From Anopheles merus (taxonomy: Eukaryota; Arthropoda; Insecta; Diptera; Culicidae): 64,000 nucleotides of DNA. The stretch spans positions 16,681,286-16,745,285 of the forward strand of contig NC_054082.1 of the NCBI RefSeq assembly GCF_017562075.2. Reading direction: 5' to 3'. The stretch's first letter is position 1; each line of letters opens with the position of its first letter. This document shows positions 12,992-25,988 of the stretch, piece by piece. The position numbers and the translations under genes are program-made. A model generated the notes under the pieces. The model searched no databases, was not told the origin of the DNA, and worked only from the letters and a program-made list of their open reading frames with translations.

Positions 12992-14739
12992 ATGATAGTA
13001 CTCATTGTTTTGGAGGTTGTTATCCAATTATTGTTGGCGGCGTCTTAATTGAATTGTAGGATAATTTGTTATCCCCCAAAACGAAATGGTTAGGAGCTTA
13101 CTTTGACATTGCCATAGAGAGAGTTGAGATGCTACTTTAAAGGATGCACTTACGTGTCCCACACATTCACTGGAATGGTTGAAATGCGCGCACCACACCA
13201 ACACGGATACACGGATGGGAATTCCGGTAGTTTGCTTTTGAAGCGGAATAAAACAACAAAAAAACGTTGTTCATTATCATCGCTTCCCCATTTCCCTCGC
13301 TAGTGGCAACCACCATGCGTGGCCATGTTGTGTGCTGGAATGCGAAGAATGGCTCAAACGCGACACCTTATCGACCATCTCGTCCCACGTTCCCGTCGAG
13401 CGTCGTCGCTTGCGCCAGTCAGTCGTCTAGTGATTTTCCATCGGCAGTGTAATGGACCGCACGGAGAGATGTTAATCGACACATAATTTCTATATTTACA
13501 CGTCGTGTCAATTAAGCAACAATAACTCACTTAAAATCGGCCCCGCTTGGAGCAGCAAATGGGGAAAGGACCCGGGCCAATGGTGTGCCTTTCTTACGCT
13601 TTCGTTGTGGGACCGGCTTTTGAAGCTCAGCTCAGCGAGCGATTTTTGCGAGCTAATCGGTCGAAACGAGTGCCGAACAGCTTTGCCGGAGGGAAACTTT
13701 CTCATACATTGTCCGTTAGATGCGTGTGCCATTCGTGCGCTCATTAATGGTGTTTTTATCTACATGTTGTTGATGATATGATGTGTGTTTCCCTTCACTA
13801 ATTATGCACCGAAATGGGGAAGGTGAATGGGAAGAAGTTTCGGAAACATGAATCATATTGTTTGGTAATGTTGGGAGAGAAATTGATATACTGGTCGTAT
13901 CGAATTACACTACACGTACAGTCGCTTCCTGTGGGTGAATGTCTTAAGACGAGCATAAAGGGTTGACTACCGACAATAGAGTGTTGGGCATTATTTTTGT
14001 TATTTAAAAAAAATGGAAACTTATCAACCAATTTTATGTGATTTGTAAAATACACCTTTTAATTTATTTTGTAATGAAAAAAAGGTTTCTTTCCGAACGG
14101 TAAACTCCCATGCAACACTCCAACACCCCGAAAAACGGAAAGCATTAAGCGCACTTTTTTGTTTCGCTTAAAAATAGCTCCAACTTAATTAAACGCTCCA
14201 TACGTTCCGTAAGCGTTGCGCTTGGCTTAGAATATTAACCTTTTCCTTTGACTACATTAACCCTAATTTAAATTTAAGTAGCGCGACTTCTGGCTGCCAC
14301 GGCTTCAGCCCGATACTCTGCCCCGCGGGCGAGAAGGCATAAAAGCATCACATATGTGTGTGTCGGTGTGACTCCACCATCGAGAGTCTTTGGAGGGGTC
14401 TCCATCGGCAACAAAAAGGGAGCATGAACAGGCGTGCAGCGTGGGGCAGGGTGGCACATTTAGGGTCAAGGTGCAGCACCATGACATGAAAGGATCCGAA
14501 CGATGTTTGGGGTTGAAACAATTCTTGGAAAAGGGCTAAATACAGCCCAAGCAGGGAAAGAAAGCAATTTTTTTTGGTGAGTTTAGTTGCGATTGGAATC
14601 ACACAGACGAGGTCAATTCGATTTAAATGTTTTACGAGATGTGTTATTGCATACACTTTAGGAGCAACTAAATTGGAGTTTTTTTTTACAATTATTAGAA
14701 GGAATCTAAAAACATCTTTCTACTTGGGGCCTCGATCGA

Positions 14740-14751
14740 ACGATCGTACAA
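14740..14751. repeat. Target-site duplication of SINE copy B, left
   Basis: ACGATCGTACAA, matched exactly at 14963-14974. Confidence 0.85.
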
Positions 14752-14962
14752 CTTCTTCTTCTTCTATTTGGCGTAACGTCCTACGCGGACAAGCCATGCC
14801 GGCCTATACAGGCTTTCGAGACTTGTTTCATTACCACGCAGCCGGACAAGTAAATCCTTGCTACGGGGGAAAAGGTCCATTCCAGGCTTGAACTCATGAC
14901 GGGCATGTTATTGCGTCATACGAGTTGACGACTGTACCACGGGACCGCCCCTCGTACACGGG
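14752..14962 (-). mobile_element. SINE200-related tRNA-derived SINE, copy B, with 12-bp target duplication
   Basis: The minus-strand 5' part carries the A-box-like GTCGTCAACTCG and the B-box-like GAGTTCAAGCC. The 3' end is an AAG-repeat tail (CTTCTTCTTCTT on plus). The 3' half (GGCGTAACGTCCTACGCGG on plus) differs from copies A and C, so this is another subfamily sharing the same head. ACGATCGTACAA occurs at 14740-14751 and again at 14963-14974, a perfect 12-bp duplication from LINE-type target-primed integration. Confidence 0.88.
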
Positions 14963-14974
14963 ACGATCGTACAA
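14963..14974. repeat. Target-site duplication of SINE copy B, right
   Basis: ACGATCGTACAA, identical to 14740-14751. Confidence 0.85.
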
Positions 14975-17441
14975 TTAACAGCAGAAAATGAACAAATTAC
15001 CTTCCACCGATTAAGAGCTCAATAACGTTCCAAACGGAAGGAAATCCCTCAAAAGGAAGGAACTTATATTGGTTTCAGAAGAAGAAAAAAGAGTGAACCA
15101 AATCGGCCATAAAAAAGACCCCCTTCTGAAAGAGTAATGCGCATATGGGGAAGGGTGCCCGAGCATATAAGTATAAGAAATCTGTTAACCATCGTAACAT
15201 TGTTTGCACCTGCTGGCCGTAAAAAAGGCGCACCCAAGCCGCTCTTGTCGGTTTATCGGATTTCACCTTCCTTCCTTTAGCAGTAGAACAAGAACCCCAA
15301 TCTTGCCCGTTTCCTTTTTGCCACTTCCCGTTCGTTCCAAAACTGTAAGCGAAAGAAAAATCACTAATAAAAGAGCTCAGTTCGGGCAAAAAGTGCGTTT
15401 CACAAATCACGTCCAATGAAAAATGGCTTGCCTGATGGTTGAAGACACGGTAGATGACATACAACCAAGCCGGTAGTCGGCGGGTAGTAGGGTGGCACTG
15501 GCGCGAAAGGCTTTAAAACTTTGCTGAAGGGGGAGAGGGGGAAATAAATTCTTTCTTCCTGCCCCTCTTACGCCTGCGGGCGAGCGTAGGCGAAGAAAAA
15601 AGATACTTCCGAATATATTATGATGTTTACAAGCACCGATTAGGGTGGAAGTTATTTATAGTCCCAGACAGTGTGCTGCCTGTTGGGTGGTTGGTGTTGC
15701 AGGGCGAAGTAGGAACATTATCTAATGCCTAGCGTAGCGTGCAGTATGGGAAGGTGGGGGATCGTTTCCCACCACCTTCCGTTGCAGCGATCGTAGTGTC
15801 GCAAAGATCGTGACGGATAAGGTGTCTACGGTGGACGGTGTTGAACGAGCACGGCCGTCTCACAGTGAGTAATAAACGTCTATTTATACAACGATCTGAT
15901 CTGGCTGGGGGGGGACAGATGTCAAGAGCTGCTGATCACCTGGTAAATGTCCGGCCCATAAACCTACATCCGGGATCGTTCGGGCGGGGATGGAAACACT
16001 CCATCGTGTCAATGTAATACGCCGTGTTTACATTGTAGCTGCAAACTAATGCCGCTTTTCTTTTCAGAATTTTCAGGCTCAGCCGTTGCACATGTCCCCA
16101 TTCGCAAGGTGTTTTAATTCTAGCATGGCTAAAAGCCACTTCTAACCCCATTTCACTGGCCAAAAAGTAGTGCCACTCTCAGAGAGTTAATCAAACCCAT
16201 CCTCCTACCACAGCGCCACTGCTCGAAATCTCGACTCTTTTCACGGCTTTCACGGCTACAGTACAGCAAACCACAACCATTCCTTCCCAGTTCCCGTGTG
16301 GAAACGGTTGAATTATGCTCAAAAGGGCGCATCCTCTGTTCGAGAGTGCCGAGAACGCTTCCAGCTGAATGCGGCTTGTTTCGCCTCGCTACGAAACAAC
16401 CGCCGCCCGGTGGCTGCTCTCGTTGTGAGCGAATGGCTGGGGTTTGGTTGGGATTACACGAACAAATCCGTTCCAAGCTTCCAACTCGCAGCTCGCGCAG
16501 CACTTCCCATAACCATAGTCACAATAAAGTGTGATAAAATATTCGCTTAATCTTGTGCGGCGAGTGGGGATGTTTTTGGGAGTCGTTTTTTTTGGGGCAA
16601 AAATTCATAGCATGAATTGTATGATTCCTGAGTGTTTGGGTGTAAATTAACTGTAGCAAATTCTCTTTTTGTTGTAAATTTAATTCGGTAAATGCTTGCG
16701 AAGCCGAATCCCCGCTTTTGGATGCGTTGTTTCACGTTTTTTAGTGGAGAAATGTTAAAGGCAATGTTGATAGAATGAGTTAAGACCATGTGAGACCTTA
16801 TGTTAAATAAATAATATAATTTATCATGAAATGTTTAACATTTCCAATCGACAAAATCAATGACACTATTCGACTCGACCCCTTTTTTTTCAGCGCCCAA
16901 TCCACCAACTATGCACTTGATCACATACTCTCCTCATCCTTGTACCCTTTCCCCACTACAGCCCTCCGCACTTCTTTTCCCTCGCCCCTGTTTTCCATCG
17001 CATTGATTGCAATTCGCGCAAATCATCTTAAAAATGGGCCAATGTACAACCCATCCATCCTGGGTGCGCTCTTCCCCGCACACGCTCGGCGTGTAAAACG
17101 GGGCCGGTTGATGAATTAGTGATGCGTCGATGCGTCCGATGAATGATGACAACCGCAACACATCCGAGGAGCGCAAGTAACAAAAAAAAAAAACTCTTCC
17201 ACCCCTGTACGCAACCGTTGCTATCGCGCGCTGACAAATGAGGAAGCGAGAGCCGCAGGGAGCGAACGACGACGACGTGTGCGCTGCTGCGGTCGTCGGT
17301 ATGCGGAGAAAAGAAAATTAAAGGATTTTTCATCCTCGAGCACGCCTGATTACATCGTCAAGTGTGCGAAGAGCGCAGGGCGCCGCCAAGGCAGGCGAAA
17401 AGGGTAGAATCGAGTGGAGCAGCAGGAGCAGGCATCATCAT

Positions 17442-17460
17442 CAGCAGCAGCAGCAGCAGC
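17442..17460. repeat. CAG trinucleotide repeat
   Basis: Six perfect units. Confidence 0.9.
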
Positions 17461-18269
17461 GCGTTGCCAGGGGATGTCTTTCTGGGTAGGCGATGAAGCG
17501 AAGCACCTCATCTCGGAGTGCGAGGATTGTGATGAAGCGTGGTGCATGCAACCAAAAGGGCTGGTGACGGCGTTGGAGAAGAGGAAGCTTATCCTGAAGA
17601 AATGAATACAATGTTGCAAAAAAAAGCAACCCCAGACAGACAGAGAGGCATTTTGTGTGGCTTTGGAACTGAGTTACTTTGTAGCTTGAGATGATTTAAC
17701 AAATTGATAGTGAAGATAAACAAACAGTGTTCGCAAGTGTACAGTTTTGACAGGTTATTTTGACAGTTCGTAATGCAATCACTGGATGCCGCTGTACGAA
17801 TAAGACAATTTAGAAATATTTGCCGGTTTTTAGTTGCATTTCAACCTTTTTACCTAAACTGTCACCTTTACAATGTCAAGAGAGATCTCAGCTTTGCTCT
17901 AACTTGCATCATTTGGCTTTACAATATCGATCCAAAAAGGATTTCTAGCTTTGATTGTCCGGTGTCATTCTTACCACATACCAAAACCCGCTTAAATCTT
18001 TCCTTATTTGTCGGTACTTCTTTGGAGATGTTCAGCATAAAATGAAAGATCTCGAAAACACTGGATTTTGTTCAATTTTTATCGATTACCTAACAGTACA
18101 ATCGATGTAAGCTATCTTTAAAAAGGATTCAAAATTAACAACAAACAGCGAACAACAAAACCACCGTTTTACAAACTTTCTTTTTAATCAAAGCGGAAAT
18201 CTTTATGTCATCCATTTCAAACAGAAACCCCGGCTCGCATAACTGCATCCTGCAACCTAACGGAACCTT

Positions 18270-18281
18270 CCCCCCCCCCCC
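18270..18281. repeat. Poly(C) tract, C12
   Basis: An uninterrupted C run. Confidence 0.9.
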
Positions 18282-20563
18282 TTCGTAAGTACCGTACCTT
18301 TTGCATCTAACCGCACATTTCCCTGTCCGCACCAAACGGCGTCCACCACGCATGCCACGGGGTGCCATAAATTTTCCTTATCCAAACGATTACCAGCAAC
18401 TGACAAAACCACCGCCACCGCCACCACAAACGACAAACGAATCGAAATTAAACCAATGAAAAGATAAACTTTCTCCCACACCGGTCCGGCGTGTCTTGGG
18501 ACCCTGCAAAAAGGGACCAAACCTTCCGGCAGCCGGTCGCTGTTGGTTGTACCGGTATTCGAAAAACCGCAATGGAGGAAACAAGGGCCGAAACTGGTCC
18601 TCCCGTCCTTGTAGGTGCCCGTCCGGCTGTACCTTTGTTTCGGTCGGTGAGTGATGTTACTTGAGGAAAATGTTTGTATCCCTTTTTGGGTGGCACTAAC
18701 CGTCTCTTCGGGTGCAGCCCTGGTAGTGCCCGCTGTGTGTCTTAAGAGGTCCGTTCTGTTGTGTTGATCAATCACACGCCACGTTGGATAAATGTGCCTT
18801 TGCCGAGCGGGCCAAAGGAAAGGACACACAAGCAAAGGACATCTTGAAGACAAGCGAACCTTGTTAGCGCACGTCTCTCGGTCTCTGTTGCGACAGAAGC
18901 ACACTCACATCCCGCTTGAGTGGGTGATCCTTTAACTGCGCTGCGGTCGGGATCGGTTTTCGGTCACATTTGCGGACACAATTTGCGGTGCAACACTGCG
19001 GTCGCTAATCAGTCCCATGATTGATCTACTCTCCTGCCCGGCAAGAGCTCCGAGGCGCTATTTCCCACGCCAACCCACAAACCGGCAGTTAGGGAGGGAC
19101 CCACGACAAGCACATTGCACATCTGCTCGAGTGCCGTTAAAAGTGTGGCAAAAGAGCTAGAGGGACGATGGTGCCGGCGTATCGTCGTGAATTTATTCAT
19201 CGCCAATACACACCCATAAAGTGCGAGTAGTACGGCCTGGTACACGCCCGACGGGAAAGAAACCCGAACCCCGGGGAGAGGCTGGAATATGGAATTAGGC
19301 AAGTAAATCAATTTGATTATGCAAATTACCCGAAGGCGCAGTGGTTTTTTGATCTTTGTGGTGGGGCGTTGAATTTGTTGCGGGGGCTTTGCCGCTGCTG
19401 TTGTGTTGAGGGGCAGGCAGCAAAAGGTAGTGTTGAAATTTGTCTCCCTACTATACCATTGTTATCGTTGGGTAATTTAGAAAAAAATCGCGCAAAAATA
19501 TGAACCTTTCTGAAAAGGAGGCTCAGCCGCAAAGTACAGCGAAAAAGTTACAATTGAAGTTCTTAAATCAACACCGGATAAAATCATAATTTAGGAAGTA
19601 AGTTGATAACTCTTCCTCACTTCGCAAGCATCATTTGCAGCATCCCTGCAAGAGGAAAATGTTTGCATTTACCGGATCGCGTTTTGTAAAGTTTTACTTA
19701 CCACTCGTTTGGGCTCACAGTTAAGAAGGTAACGTTTTGGACTAACTCCGGACAAGGAAAGCAAGGATTCACACACACAAACCCACTCACACACACAGAG
19801 AGGCTTTTCGCACAGGGTCAGGGGAGAAAGGTTTTAAATTATTAATTTATCACTGTCACCCAGCCCGGGCCCGGTGGTGAAAGCGAACAGCACAGCCCAA
19901 CCCGTTACGTGCCCGCTTTTCCTCGGTCTAATTTGAATTATGCCCAGGAGAGTGCCCGATAAGGGAGTTTGGCCGTTGGTTGGTGTTTGGGAGCAGTTTA
20001 GCAGTGATAGTAGCTATAGTACGGTACAGCGTTCGGACACGGACTGCGTGGTAATTGATACGGGCGTAACCGAAGGTCCAAAAGGACACTTCGCGGCGTT
20101 CTAATTACGCCGGCCGCTCCGGTCTTCCGAGTGTTGGCTTTCGGTTTGCATTAATTGAAATGTTACTCCGTGCGGGTGCTAGCGCTGTGTACGTGTGTTT
20201 CGTAACAATAATTTCATCCGATTGTGATTATTATTTTTGGGAGGTTTTTTTTTCGAAGGTTTGCTCAACTTGTTCCTTTGGGAATTGGGTGAGGCAAATT
20301 CGGGGAAACATAAACTCACACCCCAGGACACGACCCATAACGTTGTTTGTTAATTAGAAACTTGTCTACCGAGCGAACGGGTGCAAAATGTTGCACAATG
20401 ATCGATGTGGAAGACACTCATTGTTGGTGTAGTTTAGTTTTTCCACCCCTAGAAATCATCATTCACGGCTGCGTTTGCGAATGCGGGGTTCCCATTGCCG
20501 CAATAGAGTTTGTTGGTTCTGGTTGTGTGTGTTTCTGTGCAAAAGGAAATAAGCAATAGGAAT

Positions 20564-20576
20564 CCCCCCCCCCCCC
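20564..20576. repeat. Poly(C) tract, C13
   Basis: An uninterrupted C run. Confidence 0.92.
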
Positions 20577-21036
20577 AGCGTTGATGCAACATTGCACAGT
20601 TTGCACAGTTTTAATCCCTGTACAAGCCATTCTAATTGCTCTAATCCCTTCTCATTTGCTGTTGCTGGCCCAAGTAGCAACAAACAGTCCCCAGCAGCTA
20701 AAAACTCCTTCGATATTGCTTCTGCTAAATGGTGCTGTGTCTGTCTGGCTTTCTTTCCTTACCCGGCTGCCTAATCGCGTCAATCGCATTCAGTGTCCTG
20801 CTTTCCGGACGCAGATCCGGTACATTATGCGATCCTTCCTGCAGTTTAATATTTTCCCCACACGCGGTTCCGATCGATTGCACGGGACACAACACGGGAC
20901 AACACTGGGCATGGAAAAGCAAAAATTTTTCTCACGCAACGCCCGTCCCGGCAGTCCGGACCCGTCGTCATCCCCTGCACCGCTGCAGGGGTAAGCAGCA
21001 GTCAAAGGAATTGGGTCCGGCAAACCCGTCCGGGCA

Positions 21037-21061
21037 AGCAGCAGCAGCAGCAGCAGCAGCA
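21037..21061. repeat. CAG trinucleotide repeat, about 8 units
   Basis: Perfect GCA/CAG units. Confidence 0.93.
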
Positions 21062-21465
21062 TTTGTGTCTCGAAGGTCCGAAAAATTCCACCAGACACGC
21101 ACACACAACGAGGGAAGATCGGTATCGGAAGCGACGGACAGCGGAGATGGTCAGCTTGTGAGCTGTACAAATAACACGCACGACACGTACGCGATGAGGA
21201 TGAGTTGCTTGCGTTTCCTTTTACGGATCTCTAACCGCTGCTCCCTAATGTTGGCAAGACCGAAAGGGATTGTGAAGCAAGCAGGCAAGAAATGAACACA
21301 CACACACACCACGCACACTAAGGGTAAGCAGATTGACCAGTGGTCATACAAAAAGGAACGAGGACCGATCCGCAACGACACACAGACCGTTGCCAAGAAT
21401 TATGCAACCAGCTTTTTCGGGAAAAGCAAAATTATTTATGTTTATTTTTCTTGCTTCAGAAACTC

Positions 21466-21470
<5 letters not shown>

Positions 21471-21498
<28 letters not shown>
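21471..21498. repeat. AC microsatellite, (AC)14
   Basis: A perfect repeat. Confidence 0.96.
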
Positions 21499-21757
21499 TA
21501 TTTTCCCTTTTTCACGGAGGGGTCAAACTCATCGAAGAAAACGGCGCATTTTGCATCTGCGTGCGTCGAAAGCCCGAAGGCACCACCGGAGGGGGGAGAG
21601 GGAAAAGCATCAAAATTTGAATGCAATTTAAATATGCGCCCTGCTGTTGTGAAGGTCTCGCCTTGCCGCATCAGCATCCTGCCCGGGTCGATACATGCAA
21701 ATCTTCTTGCTTCCGATGTGCCCGATGACCCCTCTATTGTGCTCGAGATGTCATCAA

Positions 21758-21776
21758 GCGCGCGCGCGCGCGCGCG
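21758..21776. repeat. Alternating GC tract, 19 bp
   Basis: Strict GCGC alternation, a sequence type able to adopt Z-DNA. Confidence 0.95.
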
Positions 21777-22728
21777 AACTTCCATCCTGGCCAGTGGTTG
21801 TTGTTAGTTGCAGGAAGATATTCTAATTTATCACTCCAACGGGATGAGCAAAATAAAGGGGCAGGAAAAGAGGATGCTGCACTGCTTCAACGACGGAAGC
21901 TGCGGAAGATCATAAGCTGCGGGCAAAGGTCGCTGTCCAGCAGTTGTTGATGATGATGGTGATGGTGATGCTGCTGCTGCATGATCGCTTGACCGTATTG
22001 GTCAACGGTTATGCCCGGTGGTGGTAATTGATGTCAGGGAGCGGATATTCCGGTTCATTTTTTGTTCCCAGCTCTTCCAGAAGGAGTTGTTGCTGTCTTA
22101 CCAGTTTGCTTTGGAGTGTTTAACGTTGCATCTCGGGAGCAAGAAAGGTTAGGTCAGTGACATGAGCATCTCGGTTGGTCGGTGGCTTAAAATCTGTGTC
22201 AAGGCACAACTGCAAGATTAGGATTTTGGCTTGTTGGAATCGTTCTATTCTCGGTAGTAGTTTAGCTCTAACAACTGGTTCTTTGGTTCTGGAAAAAAAT
22301 AACAGGCTTCACCGAACTGACCGTTGACCAAATGAAAGGAGCATCCTCTTCTAGAGCCGAGACATACATCCATATCCAATTACATACCGAATTGGTATGA
22401 TGCTTGTTGGAGGAGATGCGCTGCTTTTGGTGGGAATCACTCTCTCTGCCCCGGTAGCTCTCAGAACCATTAACGACACCCTACCACACCGTGCTCGCTA
22501 GGTGCGATATACATCGAGAGGCTCAAGAGTGAAGACATTAAGTTTTATCGTCCACTTCAGATATAGCAATGCCACTGTAAAACAAAAACATAAAAATAAG
22601 TAGAATCGTATGCGCTGTTTTGTTTTGGAGTGTCTCCTCTCCTCACTTCTAACTGCTGATGTAGAGCTCATTAGAAGTACAATCTCGGCGCAACCGCCAA
22701 AGCAACGGGTCAACAACAGCAACAGCGG

Positions 22729-22755
22729 GTGTGTGTGTGTGTGTGTATGTGTGTG
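22729..22755. repeat. GT microsatellite
   Basis: GT repeats with one AT interruption. Confidence 0.93.
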
Positions 22756-23237
22756 GGGCGGACTATAAATTATCCAAAAACATTAACTTCCCTCGAGCCC
22801 CTGAAACATGTTCCTGGGCACTTGCTCTCTCTCTCTCTTCTCTTTCTTGTACGGAATTAGTCTTTCTACGGTGGGAAAAACACCAGTCATCTCTCGAATG
22901 ATGTCCAAGCCCTGATTTGCTTTATGAGGTTTTGCCACTTTCAAGCACCGTGGAGCACCAAATGGTACCACTCAATTCGCGCGCGCGCTCGTACTTCTTT
23001 TGGAATGCCTCTTTTTTTCGGGGATGGATTTAAGAGAGGCTTCTTTTCTTCAGCGCTCTACTTCACCGCTCCGAAAGTCCTTTTTCTTTTCGGGGGACAG
23101 GGGGTTTGCCTTGTGTGTGCTGTGATAGCGAGCGGCAGACAGATAAGCAGGATAATTATTTTTAATTTACGACCTTTTCTTCTGTCTGCTTTACATCGAG
23201 ATATGTAACATAAAAATACGGTGGTTTGCACCGTCCC

Positions 23238-23239
<2 letters not shown>

Positions 23240-23276
<37 letters not shown>
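23240..23276. repeat. C11 tract followed by (CT)13
   Basis: A C homopolymer passes directly into a CT array, giving 37 pyrimidines in a row. Confidence 0.95.
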
Positions 23277-23280
<4 letters not shown>

Positions 23281-23448
23281 AATCATAAGCGTACGATATT
23301 TCCACGGGGCTGCGGTGGCAAGCAAACCAGCGAACGGAACCCGGCCGCAGAGAGATTCCGACGAATTTCGAATGATGATGACCTCCTGCTGGAATGTCGT
23401 GTCTTATGTAAGCACATGATAGCATCGCGATAAGGCACAACACACCCT

Positions 23449-23466
23449 GTGTGTGTGTGTGTGTGT
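23449..23466. repeat. GT microsatellite
   Basis: Nine perfect GT units, followed 25 bp later by a short GA run. Confidence 0.9.
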
Positions 23467-23824
23467 TTGCCTAGCGGGCTCCGTTCTGGAGAGAGAGAGA
23501 GAGAAAAAAGGTGGTCTCTTAACGCGAATCGAACGCGATGCACAACACATATCATATCCGTCCGATCGATTGGGATCGCGCGCCGCGAAAAGCGTAAAGG
23601 CGTTTCGTGATCGAGCTTTTTGCATCGGTCGTGACGTGACCACGTGGCGAACGCCCTGCCCGGCAGGAAGTGGTTTCGGTTTTCGGTTCCCGGCCCAGCG
23701 TACCAGGCTAGGGCTTTCTCAGTGTCATGCTGCGCAATGGCGGGTGGCGGGTGGTTGGCGACAAAAGGGTAGACACTGCATGGTATTTGGTGGAAAGGAA
23801 CGTTTGTTTAACGTATCGATCTGT

Positions 23825-23835
23825 GGGGGGGGGGG
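23825..23835. repeat. Poly(G) tract, G11
   Basis: An uninterrupted G run. Confidence 0.9.
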
Positions 23836-25960
23836 AGCATATAGTGCCCAGTGGGAAAAAGGTTATCGGGTGGGTAATTAATCATTGGCACAATTTTCTA
23901 ACTTCCTTAAAGCCCACTCGACCCCGGACAAGTGGCACTCGATCAAATGTAGAGCATAAATCGGCGGCCACATTCAAACGGCGGGTTGGTTAGCTACGGG
24001 GAGCTAACGGGCAATCAATAGCGCAAACGCGAGCTCGGAAAATCGTTTGAAATAAGGTAAAGAAGTAGAGAGCATTTGTTGAAATTGAAATAGTATTTTG
24101 ATACACGTACACAATCTGATTCCTTTTGTTTTTAATTTGGTGTATTCTTCTATTCTACTTTAAACTTCCTTCAACGAAACGCTTTCAAACCTCTCCTCTT
24201 CCACGATGATCGGCGCATCGAAGGAAAGTTTGTTTGCCTGCCTTAATGCATATAAATTTGGCATGAAATTGCCATGCCTGCCTGCTGCCTGCCAATTCTC
24301 ACAATGCAACGAGAAGATGGGAACAGAAAAAAAACCCCGCTAGAAAGCTTGCGCAAGAAAGTGCTTGTTTCCACGCTTGTTTAGTGCTGCGAAGCATATG
24401 CGCATGCATCGGATCCACTATGCGGCACAGCAATTGCATGCGAGCGCAAAAGACATATCATCTCGCGGAAAAGGGGGAAGGATGAGAGCAGATGGCGAGG
24501 TTCGCGAATGACGGCAAAGATTGTTATCGCGGGCGCGGTGAGATTGGGCTCGGTTGTCACACAGCAGGCAAAAAAGGCGCATATAATGGCTAGCGCGCCT
24601 TTTGCCGGGGGAACGAGCGCATTCGTTCCTGGTTGGTACGCCCCGCTACCCTTTGGCGGATGATTGTTAGTTGTTTTGTGTTTTATGATGTGACCAATAA
24701 TATGTGCATGTGTATTGCTGTGCTGTTGTGTTTTAGCGTCTTTGGCCGAACGTCTGCCTCTTTGCTTGGCACATCGCGCGGCAAGATGGTAATCGAAGAG
24801 GAGGATTGCTTGGGACACAGATGGATAGATGGATGCAGCAGTACACTGGGTGAATGTTAAGTGCATCGCGAATGGTCGGCCAGAATGCAATTGTCAGGAT
24901 CGTGGCGACACCTGTTGAGCTGGCAAAGGGCGGCCTGCAAGCCATTGTGTGAGTGGTTGTGCTCATGATGAACGAGGTCACATGCTGCTCGGTGAACAGA
25001 GGACATTTCGAAGCATTAGGAAGCATTTCCCAAAAAGGCATCATTTCCAACTCAGAATCGTAAAAAGGCAACTTTCTCACGATCACCTCGTCTAGTGGGG
25101 GTCGACGTTGACGGTTTTTTTTTCTTCGTATAATTATTTCAACAATTTTCTATCAGGGTCGTCTACGTAAAACCTTCGAAAAAGGTAAAGCATAAACCTG
25201 ATTACCTTCTGCTGAAGGAGACAAACCGAAATACTGGCATTACATTCCGTTGTACGCAAATACTTAATCGCACCGTTTCCAGTGCCCTCACAACCAGAGC
25301 AGCGTGCCCGTGAGAAACGCACCAACTTTCCCACCGACACACAGGCCAAACATAGCTGTGCAGCAGTGTTGCAGGCACCGAAATTTACAAAAAACACACA
25401 GACACACACACCCAAAACAGGTTAGACGGGAAAACCTTTCCAGCTACCTCAAACATGGACAGCTATTTTTCAAACATTTCCACCTTTTTGCACCCAAAAA
25501 AGCAAGGCACCCTCTCGGCACCTCTTGAAACGAGTTTTCGACGCTACCGGACAGCGTGTTCGGGTTTCGGGGGACACTTGGAAGTGATTTTGGTAATTTT
25601 TCTTATTTACCTATTTAAGAAATTCAGAAAAAAAAACGCACCATCACCGTCCAAGGACGCACGTCCTTGGAAAAGGATTAATCCATTTCGCCATTGGAAC
25701 CCGGGGACCGAAGCGCAGCCCGGTTGTTGTAACCCGAATTACCCGAAAAGGCTCATTTCCCCCACCATGGCCGGAAGTTCAGGGGTGGGAGTGTCGTTTG
25801 GAAATGGTTTTTTTTTTTTTCTTTGGTTCGTCGACTTTTACAAACAAAATCCAACCCAATCCGTATGCATACATACGTGGCTTTTTTACTCCGTCCCAAA
25901 GGTCATCAGTGTCAGCACCGGTCAGTTTTGCGTTCGGGAAGGGGTTAACGCTGTCCATTA

Positions 25961-25988
25961 GCAGCAGCAGCAGCAGCAACAGCAGCAA
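25961..25988. repeat. CAG/CAA trinucleotide repeat
   Basis: GCA units with one AAC interruption. Confidence 0.9.

Larger units (their letters stand above)
5880..14739. other. No recognisable gene; microsatellites, AT-rich patches and the assembly gap
   Basis: This stretch holds CA, GT, ATC and CTT-type arrays, AT-rich patches near 5880-6060, 7320-7480 and 13960-14290, a G10 tract at 12982-12991 and the gap. Stop-free frames are short, rich in repeat-encoded His/Thr or Val/Cys runs, and lack domain motifs. Confidence 0.55.

Noticed and set aside
18257..18904. 216-codon minus-strand frame
   Set aside because: It has no recognisable domain, an unremarkable composition for non-coding DNA and a C12 tract within it. 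Length alone is not enough in GC-moderate DNA.
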